A stretch of 64,000 nucleotides of DNA from an uncultured bacterium (GCA_958366705.1 CATXCB010000002.1:1-64000), one strand, 5' to 3'. Numbered from the stretch's first letter, positions 42,460-52,074 are shown. Notes: a model not told the origin generated them from the letters alone. Program-made: numbers and translations.

Positions 42460-43749
42460 ATGAAAAAGATTTTAGTTTTAGTAATGGTGGTTTCTATTCA
42501 GTCTTGCGTTTTTGCGTCTTCTTATATTGATCGGCAGTTAAAAGAAGCAAGAAAAACGCCTAAATATAGTACTGTTCAGAAATATAAACGAAATTATGTG
42601 CCATTCGAAAATGGTAATGCAAATAAAATTTTTGATTTAAAAGATCCAAAATTGATAAAGCTGTCAAATTACACTCCTGTAAATGAAAAAGAGTATAAAG
42701 CCAAGCTTTCTCGTGATGAAACCGTTTACAAAAAACAGATAGTACCGATTTTGAGCAAAAATATGAATTCAATCAATGTTGAACCTGCAGCGGTTGATTT
42801 TTATAAAGTTTATAGGATAACTGAAAGATTAATTCGTGCCAATAATTTGGATTATGTAAATTGGCGGGTTGCAATAAGAAAATCCGAAGATATTAATGCG
42901 GCAACTTTTAGTGGAAATTATATTATTATTAATACTGCATTGTATGATTCTGTTTATACAAATGATGATGCTTTAGCGTTTGTCATTGCTCATGAAATGT
43001 CTCATCAGATTCTTGGGCATACTCAAAGGCAGGCGGAGTTGTATAGAAAGTTAGAAAGATTAGATATAGTGGAAAGAGGGCATAAAAAGGATAATGAGCT
43101 TTCTAAGTTTCTCAGCCAATCAATGACTTTAGTTCCGCAAAAGTTTATCTATAATGAACTTCAAAATCAGGAACTTATGGCTGATTCAGAAGCTTTGATT
43201 CTGTTGTCAAAAGCCGGATTTTCTTCCTCTCAGGCAATGGAAACGTTGAATTTTCTAGCTGCATTACCTAATATTAAAAGATTTTTGTCGACTCATCCGG
43301 TTGCAAAAGAACGAATTGCAAATGCAAAAGAAAGTATTGCTGTATTGAATCCTGAATGGGCTAACGAGGGCAGGAAAAATATTTTTGACAGTGAAGTATT
43401 GCCGTGTAAAAAATCTTCAGATAGAGTTTCTATTATTTTAAGTAAGTCTGAAAAAAATAAGAATTTTTATCAGCCGGAAGATGTTGAATTACGTTTAAAA
43501 AGAATTGCTTATATGAATTATTTAAACGGAAATATGGAAAATGCGGTCAAGTATTTTGAACAATTGGCGGAGTTAACATCTGATTATGTGCCTTATTTGT
43601 ATTTGTCATATGCAAATGAATATATGTATAAACAAACAAATAATTCAAAATACTTAAAAAATGCTATTGCAGCTATAGAGATGGCTAATCAGCTTAATTC
43701 AGCAGATGCAAATGTGAAAAAACAGTTTGACTGTTTAAATACTTTGTAA
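42460..43749 (+). CDS. Secreted M48-family zinc metallopeptidase with TPR-like tail
   Basis: Signal peptide MKKILVLVMVVSIQSCVFA. The zinc motif HEMSH lies in AFVIAHEMSHQILGH near residue 175, with the third ligand Glu in NQELMADSEA near 246. STHPVAKERIANA is the usual M48 closing segment. The last 90 residues contain TPR-like helices (AYMNYLNGNMENAVKYF). The layout resembles periplasmic BepA/YfgC proteases that guard outer-membrane protein assembly. RBS AAGGGG. Confidence 0.87.
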   Translation: MKKILVLVMVVSIQSCVFASSYIDRQLKEARKTPKYSTVQKYKRNYVPFENGNANKIFDLKDPKLIKLSNYTPVNEKEYKAKLSRDETVYKKQIVPILSKNMNSINVEPAAVDFYKVYRITERLIRANNLDYVNWRVAIRKSEDINAATFSGNYIIINTALYDSVYTNDDALAFVIAHEMSHQILGHTQRQAELYRKLERLDIVERGHKKDNELSKFLSQSMTLVPQKFIYNELQNQELMADSEALILLSKAGFSSSQAMETLNFLAALPNIKRFLSTHPVAKERIANAKESIAVLNPEWANEGRKNIFDSEVLPCKKSSDRVSIILSKSEKNKNFYQPEDVELRLKRIAYMNYLNGNMENAVKYFEQLAELTSDYVPYLYLSYANEYMYKQTNNSKYLKNAIAAIEMANQLNSADANVKKQFDCLNTL

Positions 43750-43805
43750 TTTATGCTGCTGCAGGCTTGATCTCTGGAAAGTTTTTCTATAGGTGAACTT
43801 TTACA

Positions 43806-45074
43806 TTATAATTCATCTTGCAAAAGTATATCGTGACCAACATTGTGCATTAGATCCAGATATGCATTATAATAGACTTCCATGGCTCCGATATAATCCC
43901 GTAAGGTTTCTTGGTACATCGTTTCTACCTGCATCAGGTTTAAAAAGCTGGATTGACCTTTTTCATATCTTTTTGCATGCATATCTAATATTTTTTTTGC
44001 TTCTCTTAGTATTTCCTGATAATGGATTAGGTTTTCTTTGGAGTATTTGAATTTGTTGTAATCCCTTTTTAGAGCATATCGTAAATGATTTTCAAAAGAT
44101 TCTTTATCAAGCTGCTTTCTTTCCAGTACAATTTTTGCTTCTTTAATTTCAGGCCCGAATGTGTACAATATAGGAAGTTCAGTGTTTACACCGACGAAAG
44201 CACCTGGCAGAGCTTCTCCACCAGTTTGTTTTGATGTTTGGTATGCGTATCCTCCGGCAATTGTTACATCAGGTATTCTTTTTCTTTTTGCTTGAGAGAT
44301 TTCCTGTTCACTCTTTTTAATATTTGAATTAGCTATTGCTAGTCCATAACTGTATTCCAGAGCTATGTTTTCTATTTGTTCGTATGGCAGCAGCTGGAGA
44401 TGCATTATTGAAAGATTCTTTGTAAATAGTGATGCTTCTGTTGTGTCATACATTATTTTTGAATCTTTTATATTCATTGTTTCATTTAGTTTAAATTGCG
44501 CTTCCAGAAGATTAGCTTTTGCTCTATTAAGGAAAACAAGTTGTTTCTTGTATTTTATATCAGATTGCATTAAATCAATATCATAATTTATAGAGTTCTT
44601 TGGTTTAGCTTCTGCTACTGTTTTCATGTTGTTAAATAATTTCTCACGATCTTGCAGAATTAATACTACTGATTTTATGTATAAAATGTTGAAATAATTT
44701 CTCATGATTTCAATTTTTAAATCATGTTCAGCTGCACGAATTTCATTTTTTACTATTTCAAGGTTAGTTTGTGCAATTTTTTTTCTGATACTTCTCTTGT
44801 TTATTTCAATCGGGACAGCAAGTCCAAATTGGCTGGAATTACCTCTTGTTACTTTTCCCATCAGGAAATTTGATTGGAATTGCGGATTTTTTAGGGCATT
44901 TGCTATCTTTATTTCTTGTTGTAATTCTTCAGCTTTTTTGCGTTTTGATTTAATATCTAAATTATTTTCTATAGCAATTTCAACAGCTTTTTCCAGTGAA
45001 ATGTGGACAATATCACTGTATGAGGGTAAACATATAGATAGTAGTAGTGTAAATGTAATTATTATTTTTTTCAT
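43806..45074 (-). CDS. TolC-family outer-membrane efflux protein
   Basis: Signal peptide MKKIIITFTLLLSICLPSYS. Two OEP repeats of long heptad helices (SLEKAVEIAIENNLDIKSKR and a second copy near residue 235, ALEYSYGLAIANSNIKKSEQ) are each followed by beta strands. NPQFQSNFLMGKVTRGNSSQ marks a beta-barrel strand. The length of 422 residues fits CusC/TolC. No inner-membrane pump or adaptor is adjacent. It implies an outer membrane. Confidence 0.87.
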   Translation of the reverse strand: MKKIIITFTLLLSICLPSYSDIVHISLEKAVEIAIENNLDIKSKRKKAEELQQEIKIANALKNPQFQSNFLMGKVTRGNSSQFGLAVPIEINKRSIRKKIAQTNLEIVKNEIRAAEHDLKIEIMRNYFNILYIKSVVLILQDREKLFNNMKTVAEAKPKNSINYDIDLMQSDIKYKKQLVFLNRAKANLLEAQFKLNETMNIKDSKIMYDTTEASLFTKNLSIMHLQLLPYEQIENIALEYSYGLAIANSNIKKSEQEISQAKRKRIPDVTIAGGYAYQTSKQTGGEALPGAFVGVNTELPILYTFGPEIKEAKIVLERKQLDKESFENHLRYALKRDYNKFKYSKENLIHYQEILREAKKILDMHAKRYEKGQSSFLNLMQVETMYQETLRDYIGAMEVYYNAYLDLMHNVGHDILLQDEL

Positions 45075-45190
45075 AACAAAGTGCTATTCTTTTGTATATA
45101 TAAATTCTACCATAAAAATTTTAATATTATTAGTTGATGTTTTAATAATAGTTTTGAGATATTTTTTTTATAAAAGGTTGGTAATTTTTT

Positions 45191-46219
45191 ATGTATAAAA
45201 AGGTATTTTTAATATTATGCAGTCTGGCTGTTAGTTGTGTTGCCGTGGCTGCGACAGATGATAATACAAATATAGTTAAAGGTTTTAAAAATTTAGAGTC
45301 AATTCAAAATCTTTCTGTAATTAATAATTTAAGTGCAATTGCTGATAACGATAATATTGTTTTTAGTAAAATTTGGCCTCGTGAATATTTTAGTAAAGAG
45401 AGCAACCCCTCATATATTTATTTTTCAGATAATGAAAATAGAACTATGGATATTATTAGATTTGAATATTCGCCGGCAGAAAATGATTGTTATACTAAAT
45501 ATAACCCTGAATTCTGTCTGCCTAAGATTAATCCAATTAAAGAACATTATGTTTTTAATGAAAGATTAATTGTAGAAAGAATTCCAAATTTTATTGATAA
45601 GCCAAAACAAAAAGAAGTGTTTGAAGTTTTGATGAAAGATAATAAATATTTTGATACAATGAGGGTTAAATCTATAAAAAATGACGAGCCGGATGATATT
45701 TACAGAAAATGTGATTTTGAGAAAGAGCTTTTAAAATCCTGCCAAACATTTGATAAAAATACTGATGAACTTCTTTTTTCAGAAGAACTTGTTCTAAAAG
45801 AAGAGTTAAATGATGATGAAATTAATCCTTTGGATAAGGTGTTAAAGTACATAAAATTTGCTGCCGATGGTCAGAAAATGGAAGAGTATTTTTATTCAAA
45901 CGGAAAGCATATTTATTATGATGAAAAAGGTAATATTAGTATATTTGAACAATTTAATGATTCAAAGTTTAAATATTATAATACAACTGCGCCGGAATTG
46001 TATATAGATGTTGAGTTTACAAAAAATGAAGAAGGACAAATGTTGTCTGAGTCTCATTTTGATTCAAACCATAGATTAATCCGGCAGTATAGTGCTTTGT
46101 ATAATGGGGGTAAAACTTCCAGAATAAAGGTCAAAGATATTATTCACTCTGCAGAATGGGATATTATTCCGCTTAGTTCAAGTTATATGATAGAGCAGTT
46201 ATTCGCTATACGTTATTAA
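45191..46219 (+). CDS. Secreted hypothetical protein (342 aa)
   Basis: Signal peptide MYKKVFLILCSLAVSCVAVAA. The mature protein is acidic and rich in Tyr, Asp and Lys. Repeated turns such as YDEKGNIS and SNGKHIYYDEKG resemble the beta-hairpin (YD-like/toxin_15a) units also hinted at in the secreted protein at 2890. Six cysteines cluster between residues 90 and 190. Family unknown. Confidence 0.6.
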   Translation: MYKKVFLILCSLAVSCVAVAATDDNTNIVKGFKNLESIQNLSVINNLSAIADNDNIVFSKIWPREYFSKESNPSYIYFSDNENRTMDIIRFEYSPAENDCYTKYNPEFCLPKINPIKEHYVFNERLIVERIPNFIDKPKQKEVFEVLMKDNKYFDTMRVKSIKNDEPDDIYRKCDFEKELLKSCQTFDKNTDELLFSEELVLKEELNDDEINPLDKVLKYIKFAADGQKMEEYFYSNGKHIYYDEKGNISIFEQFNDSKFKYYNTTAPELYIDVEFTKNEEGQMLSESHFDSNHRLIRQYSALYNGGKTSRIKVKDIIHSAEWDIIPLSSSYMIEQLFAIRY

Positions 46220-46283
46220 TACGATATTAATTGTAAATTAACATTTTTTATTGTATTATTTACAATTAATAAGGATTTTAAAT

Positions 46284-46997
46284 ATGGCTGTTTCATTAAA
46301 TAATTTGAATATGTCCCCTATGCATACGATGACGTCATTTCTGGCGAATCGTAAGGATATTACTTATGGCTATATAAATCTGGATAAGCATTTTGATGCT
46401 AAAAATCAGCCTAAAGAAGCTTCGAGAAAGGACAAAATTTTGGCAGCAACAGGTTCTATTGCTGCGACCGGTACTGCAATGGCTGTGTTGATGAAACGTC
46501 AGCAATTGAAAAATCCGTTTCATATTAAATATGGTGTAAAAGAAATGCTTACACTTGCAGCTTCAGCTAACGTCGGTGGTATTGTTTTGAGTTCTATAGG
46601 TGAGACTAAATCTGATCAAAAGAAAAAATGGAAAGAAGGAGCTTTTCAAATGATGCTGACTTCTGCTCCAATGCTTTTAGTTGATGGATCTGTTGCGCTG
46701 TGCAAAAGAGTTAAATCTTTAAATAATAATATTGCTAAAATTTTAGTTTCTTGCGTTGGAGTATTTATTGGCTCTAATTCTGCACTTGCAGTTTCTAATT
46801 ATTTACGTAGCGGTAAAGAAGCTAAAAAGCCAAAACGAGAACTAAAACCAATTGATATGATTGCAAATATTGATGATGCGGTTGCGGTTTTGGTTCTTGC
46901 GAAAGTTCCGTTTGCTGATAAAATTCATATTGAAAGAGCATTGCCGTTTATTTATTCATTCTGCGGATATCGTTCAGGTACCGGGGATAAAAAATAG
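46284..46997 (+). CDS. Hypothetical membrane protein (237 aa)
   Basis: ATG 46284 follows AATAAGGAT (9-base spacer); the longer frame lacks an RBS. Hydrophobic helices occur near residues 58-78 (ILAATGSIAATGTAMAVLM), 98-115, 135-150 and 165-185. The basic stretches between them suggest three or four membrane passes. The first 30 residues are polar and soluble. The family is not recognised. Confidence 0.6.
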   Translation: MAVSLNNLNMSPMHTMTSFLANRKDITYGYINLDKHFDAKNQPKEASRKDKILAATGSIAATGTAMAVLMKRQQLKNPFHIKYGVKEMLTLAASANVGGIVLSSIGETKSDQKKKWKEGAFQMMLTSAPMLLVDGSVALCKRVKSLNNNIAKILVSCVGVFIGSNSALAVSNYLRSGKEAKKPKRELKPIDMIANIDDAVAVLVLAKVPFADKIHIERALPFIYSFCGYRSGTGDKK

Positions 46998-47009
46998 GAA
47001 AGTTTATTT

Positions 47010-47735
47010 TTATTTTGTAAGCCATTCTTGGCATAAGTTTATAAATTCTGCAGGATAATCTGTATATAAATCTTCAGCATGTCTTGCATTTTTCATTAGA
47101 ATATAATCTTTATTACATATTGCTTTTTCATACAAAGTTTTTGTGTGCCATGGATAAACTGTAGGATCTTTTTCTCCGGCAACGAATAATGTAGGCGCTG
47201 TAATTTTGTCAACAATATCTATAGGTTTTTCTTTTTTGTGAAATACGAAACCCGGTCTGATAGTCAGCCATCTTTTGGGTTCAAATTTTTGGAATAATGT
47301 TGGAATCCATGCATCCGGAGAATACATGTGGTTTTCTATTTTTAAAAATTCTACCGGTGCAGATACTGCAATAACTTTATCTATAAACGAATTTTTTGCA
47401 GCTGAAATTAATACAAGTGCTCCGCCTAAAGAAAATCCAAGTAAATATATTTGTTTGTAGTTGCATTTTTCTTTAGCATAATTTATAACAGCAGATAAAT
47501 CTTTTTCTTCTCTTGCAGTGAATGTATAAAAGCCGCCGCTTTTTCCGTGTCCTCTAAAATCCATTGTTATAACATCAAAGTTGTCGGTGAATTCTTTTGC
47601 TATTTTACAAAATATTTCTGAATCTTTTGTCATAAACCATCCGGGGCAAATGATTATAACTGAATCTTTTTGCCCCTCATAATGGTTAATTGCTATTTTT
47701 ATATTATCGTTTGTTTTTAAAAATAATTCTCTCAT
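47010..47735 (-). CDS. Alpha/beta hydrolase
   Basis: The 241-residue protein has the oxyanion region CPGWFMTKDS, DFRGHGKSGG, the nucleophile elbow LLGFSLGGAL (Ser near residue 106), Asp in AGEKDPTVYP and His in NARHAEDLY. It has the layout of cytoplasmic monoacylglycerol lipase-type esterases. The stop of the preceding gene abuts its ATG, so it is co-transcribed with the two secreted paralogues upstream. Confidence 0.85.
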   Translation of the reverse strand: MRELFLKTNDNIKIAINHYEGQKDSVIIICPGWFMTKDSEIFCKIAKEFTDNFDVITMDFRGHGKSGGFYTFTAREEKDLSAVINYAKEKCNYKQIYLLGFSLGGALVLISAAKNSFIDKVIAVSAPVEFLKIENHMYSPDAWIPTLFQKFEPKRWLTIRPGFVFHKKEKPIDIVDKITAPTLFVAGEKDPTVYPWHTKTLYEKAICNKDYILMKNARHAEDLYTDYPAEFINLCQEWLTK

Positions 47736-48404
47736 TTATTTTGTTTGTTGCGCTGGCATAATATCAGGAATTTGTTTGATAAGTTCATTTAAATTAGGTA
47801 TAGAACAAGCAGTTCCGCCAGCCAGCATAGCCACTAATTTTTCTTCTTCCGGAGTTAGTTTATTTTGTAATTTTTCATTATATTTGTCTGTAGGATCCTG
47901 CAGCATTCTGGTCATAATATCAGCTTTCTTATTATAATTTGAAATAACCGCATCAACAAGAATGTTCAATTGTTCCTGCGTAAAATCGCATTTTATTATA
48001 GGGGTAAATTTTGCAATGTCTTCATCTGAAATTTTTATATCAAAAACTTCTCTAATGTCAGAACCGATACTGCTTATTTTTCCTGTCAGATAATAACCGC
48101 ATTTGTTTTCTGTCCAGCCGTTTATATCAATGCTGTATCCTATTTTTAATCCGAAAAAGTCAATGTTCTGATTTATATGTAGAGGTTTGCATTCTCTAAA
48201 ATTATTTATATACTTTTCAGTAAGTATTTCTACTTTGTTGTAAAACTGTGCATCTTCTTTAGCTGCTGTTGCTTTAAGTGTTTTTACTGTTTTTGCGTTG
48301 GAATTTTTTTGTTCATCTATATTAACAGCTTTCGCTGCAAATGTTGCTAAGTTTGTGGTTAAGCTCAGAGTAAGAAGAACCAGCAATGTTGTAATCTTTT
48401 TCAT
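47736..48404 (-). CDS. Secreted four-cysteine protein, paralogue 1
   Basis: Signal peptide MKKITTLLVLLTLSLTTNLATFA. The mature domain has CKPLHIN, INGWTENKCGY, IIKCDFTQEQL and GGTACSIPNLNEL, giving four conserved cysteines that probably form two disulfides. The upstream gene encodes the same pattern. No known family. Likely periplasmic. Confidence 0.65.
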   Translation of the reverse strand: MKKITTLLVLLTLSLTTNLATFAAKAVNIDEQKNSNAKTVKTLKATAAKEDAQFYNKVEILTEKYINNFRECKPLHINQNIDFFGLKIGYSIDINGWTENKCGYYLTGKISSIGSDIREVFDIKISDEDIAKFTPIIKCDFTQEQLNILVDAVISNYNKKADIMTRMLQDPTDKYNEKLQNKLTPEEEKLVAMLAGGTACSIPNLNELIKQIPDIMPAQQTK

Positions 48405-48433
48405 TTTTCACCTCTTTATTCTTTCTATGCTAT

Positions 48434-49069
48434 TTAAAATTGCATAAGGTTTTGCATTAAATTATTTAAATCGTTTGTGTTTAAAATTGTGCAGGCATTA
48501 TCACTAAGAATAACTTCGAGTAGCCTTTTATCTGAATCATTGATATTTGTAAATGTTGCCATTGAAATTTCATTCGGATTTTTTAGCATATTATTGGTTG
48601 CGCCCTGGTTGCGCTCTTGTTCTTGTAGTATTGAATCTCCAACATATTCAAGTTGTTGCTTGGTAAAGTTACACTGGATTTTTGGTGCAAAGCTTAAAAT
48701 TGTGGCATCAGAAGCGTCAATTCCATAAATGCTGCTGAATGAAGAGTTTGCGCCTCCAATATTAGCAGTGAAATTTAATCTGCATTTGTTATTTATCCAC
48801 CCTTCAATGGAAACTTTGTAGTTCATATCCATTCCCATGTAGCTTGCGGATAAATTTTCGCTGTAGGGCTTGCAGGAACTAATACTGGCCTCTAATTTGG
48901 ATTTTTTAGGTGTTGTGCTTTTATGTTGATAGTAATTTTGTTTTTGAGGAGTTGTAACAGTTTGTGGTTGTCTGTTTATTTTTCTTTGGGTTGTTACAAC
49001 ATCTGCCTGGCTTTTGCAACTTATAAATAAAAGTAATGTAAATAAGCTTATAAACAAAATCTTTTTCAT
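48434..49069 (-). CDS. Secreted four-cysteine protein, paralogue 2 (possible lipoprotein)
   Basis: ATG 49069 follows GGAG. The leader MKKILFISLFTLLLFISCKSQA could be a lipoprotein signal (FISC), although the box is not ideal. The mature part repeats the pattern of its neighbour: CKPYSEN, IEGWINNKCRL, KIQCNFTKQQL and DNACTILNTNDL. A Gln/Thr-rich linker (residues 25-55) precedes the domain. It is 29 bases upstream of paralogue 1; a tandem duplication. Confidence 0.65.
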   Translation of the reverse strand: MKKILFISLFTLLLFISCKSQADVVTTQRKINRQPQTVTTPQKQNYYQHKSTTPKKSKLEASISSCKPYSENLSASYMGMDMNYKVSIEGWINNKCRLNFTANIGGANSSFSSIYGIDASDATILSFAPKIQCNFTKQQLEYVGDSILQEQERNQGATNNMLKNPNEISMATFTNINDSDKRLLEVILSDNACTILNTNDLNNLMQNLMQF

Positions 49070-49183
49070 TTTTTTCTCCAAAATTTTTTATTTTATTATA
49101 TCTGTTTATTAAAAGTTTGTATATAAACTTTTTGAATGGTCTTTTTATAAAATTTATTGTATAATTCAAACAAAGGGGAGCTG

Positions 49184-49828
49184 ATGGATAAAAATACAAA
49201 TGAATTGTTGATGTTGGGTGTTACAATTTTGATTATGGGATTGCTTTTGTTTTCTTATTCCATTTCGTGTTATAAAGAATCAAGGGAACTGGCTTCAAAA
49301 ATCGATTTTGAAGAATTGGATTATAATAATCAGATATCAACTTCAGACAAATATTTTAAATATCTTTCTAATGCTGATTATTTAAATCAATATATTAAAA
49401 AGAATAAAAATATACTTATAAAAAATTCATCTTGTATTTATTTAGATTATGCGCAGCATAATGCTATTTCTCTTTATAAATTGACATATAGCGGTATACA
49501 GACTGATGAATCTAGAAGAAATGTAGCAGCAGGGAATGTAAGGGCTCTATATAATATGCTGGATGATTATAAAACTTGTAAACAGGCTCAAAATTACAAG
49601 GCTGAATTAAAAAATATTCTTGATGATATCCAAAAAACAGATGATTTGTATTCGCAGAGAGAAAAGAGAATGGAATCTTTTATGAAAGTGTCTGAAGATA
49701 ATGCGAATGCTTTATCTGCTCAAGGGCATGAAACTGAAGAAGCGGATAATAGTGTTTCAGAATCCTCAATGCCGAATCCTGAAACAAATAACTATGCACA
49801 ACCTGTTGATGAGAGTTTAGAATACTAA
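49184..49828 (+). CDS. Hypothetical membrane-anchored protein (214 aa)
   Basis: ATG 49184 lies 6 bases after AAGGGGAG. One TM helix near the N-terminus (LLMLGVTILIMGLLLFSYSI, residues 8-27) anchors a mostly helical domain (30-165). An acidic Ser/Asn/Glu tail (170-214) ends AQPVDESLEY. The family is not recognised. Confidence 0.6.
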   Translation: MDKNTNELLMLGVTILIMGLLLFSYSISCYKESRELASKIDFEELDYNNQISTSDKYFKYLSNADYLNQYIKKNKNILIKNSSCIYLDYAQHNAISLYKLTYSGIQTDESRRNVAAGNVRALYNMLDDYKTCKQAQNYKAELKNILDDIQKTDDLYSQREKRMESFMKVSEDNANALSAQGHETEEADNSVSESSMPNPETNNYAQPVDESLEY

Positions 49829-50266
49829 TATTTATATATTTTTATCAATGTTTTGCATAAAAAAAACCACTCACGAGTGAGTGGGTCGTTTTCTGCATCC
49901 TAATGGTCTCTTTTTAGTGTTTATTATTTAGGAGTTTATATGTTTTGGGGTTAATGAACTATTTATATTTAGTGTTTCGACTACACTTAAATCTTATGTA
50001 ATTATTATTGCACAACCAAATTTATATGTCAATAATATGTTTTAATAAATTTTCCTCAATGCTGAAATTGCACTTATAGTGTATATTTTACACTTTACAA
50101 AACTTAATAATATGATGTTTTGTATAATTGCTGACGAAATTCTGATATGAATGGAACTAGAGATAAATTTTATTAAGATTTGTTAATGGTATTTTAATCT
50201 AAAACGCAATTATTTATTATTTATATTCTTTATATATATAAGAGCAGAGTATAAAAGGATACTGTT
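49829..50266. other. 438-base intergenic region
   Basis: No frame with coding character and an RBS was found beyond trivial lengths. The minus strand carries the hairpin-plus-T-run at 49859-49884 although no minus-strand protein gene lies upstream of it, so an untranslated minus-strand RNA is possible. The right half is AT-rich and should hold the promoter of the gene at 50267. Confidence 0.4.
49859..49884 (-). terminator. Minus-strand hairpin with T run
   Basis: CCACTCA (49867-49873), loop CGAG, TGAGTGG (49878-49884). On the minus strand the stem is followed by eight T. On the plus strand the T run is weak (GTCGTTTT). Confidence 0.6.
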
Positions 50267-50614
50267 ATGTCATCAGAAAATAGAGCGATAAGTGCAGTTA
50301 ATCATGTTGCAGCAATGAATGAAAGTAATTATGTTTCAACAGATTTAGGAATTAAACAAACAAATGAAGAAACCAGAAATGTAATTAGTTCTACTTTTGG
50401 CATGATAAAAAATAATTTAGAGGCTTTCTGGTATTCTGTAGGGTTAGACCCTAATGTAAATAATGCTTATGAAAGAACAATGACTGATCCAAATCAATGT
50501 ATTGAAATTCAGGGTAAAAAATTCTATCAGCATCCTGGGGTCGGGAGCTTGCAGCCATATAATGAAATGGGAAATCCTGCGGGTGGTTGTTTTACTATGC
50601 ACACGTTAGCTTAA
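50267..50614 (+). CDS. Hypothetical protein (115 aa)
   Basis: ATG 50267 has AAAAGGA 7 bases upstream. The product is soluble and polar (MSSENRAISAVNHVAAMNES). Its C-terminal half is Gly/Pro/Asn rich (YQHPGVGSLQPYNEMGNPAG) and ends CFTMHTLA. No signal peptide, no known family. It forms a pair with the next gene (16-base gap). Confidence 0.6.
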   Translation: MSSENRAISAVNHVAAMNESNYVSTDLGIKQTNEETRNVISSTFGMIKNNLEAFWYSVGLDPNVNNAYERTMTDPNQCIEIQGKKFYQHPGVGSLQPYNEMGNPAGGCFTMHTLA

Positions 50615-50630
50615 GGAGATTTTTAATAAT

Positions 50631-50888
50631 ATGCAGCAAATTGGAGGCATACAATTAAGTTCAAAACCGGGTATAGATTTTAACACTCAATATTCTGTAC
50701 CGGATACCGGTTTGACTAATAATACAACTTTAGCTAAATCTAATCCTTTATATAATCTTTTGCAAGTTATGTTTCAGGGCAAGCAGACTGACAGGTTAGG
50801 CGAATTTGCAAATAGTGATATATTTCAGCAGAATGGGTTAAAGCCAAATGCTCAAAAAGGTGATCATAAATTATTTACTCAAGCATAA
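50631..50888 (+). CDS. Hypothetical protein (85 aa)
   Basis: ATG 50631 follows AAGGAGA. The product is polar, Asn/Gln/Gly rich (MQQIGGIQLSSKPGIDFNT) and probably partly unstructured. No known family. A strong terminator follows, so the two small genes form one short operon. Confidence 0.6.
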   Translation: MQQIGGIQLSSKPGIDFNTQYSVPDTGLTNNTTLAKSNPLYNLLQVMFQGKQTDRLGEFANSDIFQQNGLKPNAQKGDHKLFTQA

Positions 50889-50898
50889 TTATTAAACA

Positions 50899-50932
50899 AA
50901 ACGCGAAACAGTTATTTCTGTTTCGCGTTTCA
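50899..50932. terminator. Bidirectional intrinsic terminator
   Basis: AAACGCGAAACAG (50899-50911), loop TTATTT, CTGTTTCGCGTTT (50918-50930). It separates the small-gene pair from the convergent aminotransferase gene. Confidence 0.88.
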
Positions 50933-50949
50933 GTATGTATTTTTTATTA

Positions 50950-52074
50950 CTAAACAGCTGCAGCTGATTTTGATTTTTCAATACATTCAATCAATGTTTT
51001 AGCAACGGTATCCTGTTCTTCTTGAGTTAATTCAGGGAACATAGGTAGTGAAATTACTACTTCTGTATTTTTTTCTGTGATAGGAAGTGAGCCGGCACCC
51101 ATGCCTAACCAGGCATTAACTTTTTGGAAGTGTAGAGGAATTGGATAGTATAGCATAGCTCCAATACCGTTTTCACCAAGCATTTTGTGAACAGCATCTC
51201 TATTAGGAATTTTAACAGTGTATTGGTGATATACACAATAAGTATCATCCAATTCTTTTGGAGTTTGGATGTCAGAACAATTTGCAAATAATTTGTTGTA
51301 GTATGCAGCGTGTTCTCTACGTTTAGAGTTCCATTCATCAATGTGTCTTGCTTTAACTCTTAAAATTGCAGCCTGAATTTCGTCTAAGCGGCTGTTCACG
51401 CCAAGTTCATCATTGTGGTAGCGAACCATTGAACCATGGTTTCTTAAAGCAATTAATCTATCTTTTAATTTTTCGTCGTTAACTGTGCATAATCCGCCGT
51501 CACCCATAGTTCCAAGGTTTTTAGTAGGATAGAAGCTATAGCAGCCGATGTCACCGAATGTACCGACTTTTTGACCTTTGTAAGTTGAGCCGATAGCCTG
51601 ACAGCAGTCTTCAACAACTTTTAAATTGTGTTTTTTTGCAATTGCCATAATGGCATCCATGTCGCAAGGTTGTCCATAAAGGTGAACCGGAATGATGGCT
51701 TTTGTTTTTGGAGTAATTGCTTCTTCTATTTTTTTAGGGTCTATATTAAAAGTATCAGGATCAATATCAACGAATACTGGTTTAGCATTAACCATGCCAA
51801 TAGCTTCTGCTGTTGCCACAAATGTGAATGCTGTTGTAATTACTTCGTCACCTGCACCTATGTCTAAAGCTCTTAATGCAATGTGTAATGCATCTGTACC
51901 TGAGTTAAGTGCTACTGTATATTTGCAGCCAATGTAGCTTGCAAGTTCACTTTCTAAAGCTTTTACATTTGGTCCAAGGATGTAGCATCCTGATCTCATA
52001 ACTTCGCATACAGCTTTTTCAGCTTCTTCGCCAATTTGAGCATACTGGCGTTTTGAATCAAAAATAGGAATCAT
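50950..52074 (-). CDS. DegT/DnrJ/EryC1/StrS sugar aminotransferase
   Basis: PLP enzyme that converts a keto-sugar nucleotide to an amino sugar for surface glycans. The 374-residue protein shows NSGTDALHIALRAL (residues 57-70), VVEDCCQAIGS (Asp156 binds the pyridine nitrogen), CYSFYPTKNLGTMGDGG with Lys185 as the PLP lysine, and RLDEIQAAIL. AAGGAGA precedes the start. It follows a TPR gene on the same strand (104-base gap). The exact sugar cannot be told from sequence alone. Confidence 0.9.
   Translation of the reverse strand: MIPIFDSKRQYAQIGEEAEKAVCEVMRSGCYILGPNVKALESELASYIGCKYTVALNSGTDALHIALRALDIGAGDEVITTAFTFVATAEAIGMVNAKPVFVDIDPDTFNIDPKKIEEAITPKTKAIIPVHLYGQPCDMDAIMAIAKKHNLKVVEDCCQAIGSTYKGQKVGTFGDIGCYSFYPTKNLGTMGDGGLCTVNDEKLKDRLIALRNHGSMVRYHNDELGVNSRLDEIQAAILRVKARHIDEWNSKRREHAAYYNKLFANCSDIQTPKELDDTYCVYHQYTVKIPNRDAVHKMLGENGIGAMLYYPIPLHFQKVNAWLGMGAGSLPITEKNTEVVISLPMFPELTQEEQDTVAKTLIECIEKSKSAAAV

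Noticed and set aside
43793..44050. Plus-strand frame antisense to the TolC-like gene
   Set aside because: Shadow of the outer-membrane efflux gene, which has a signal peptide and both OEP repeats.
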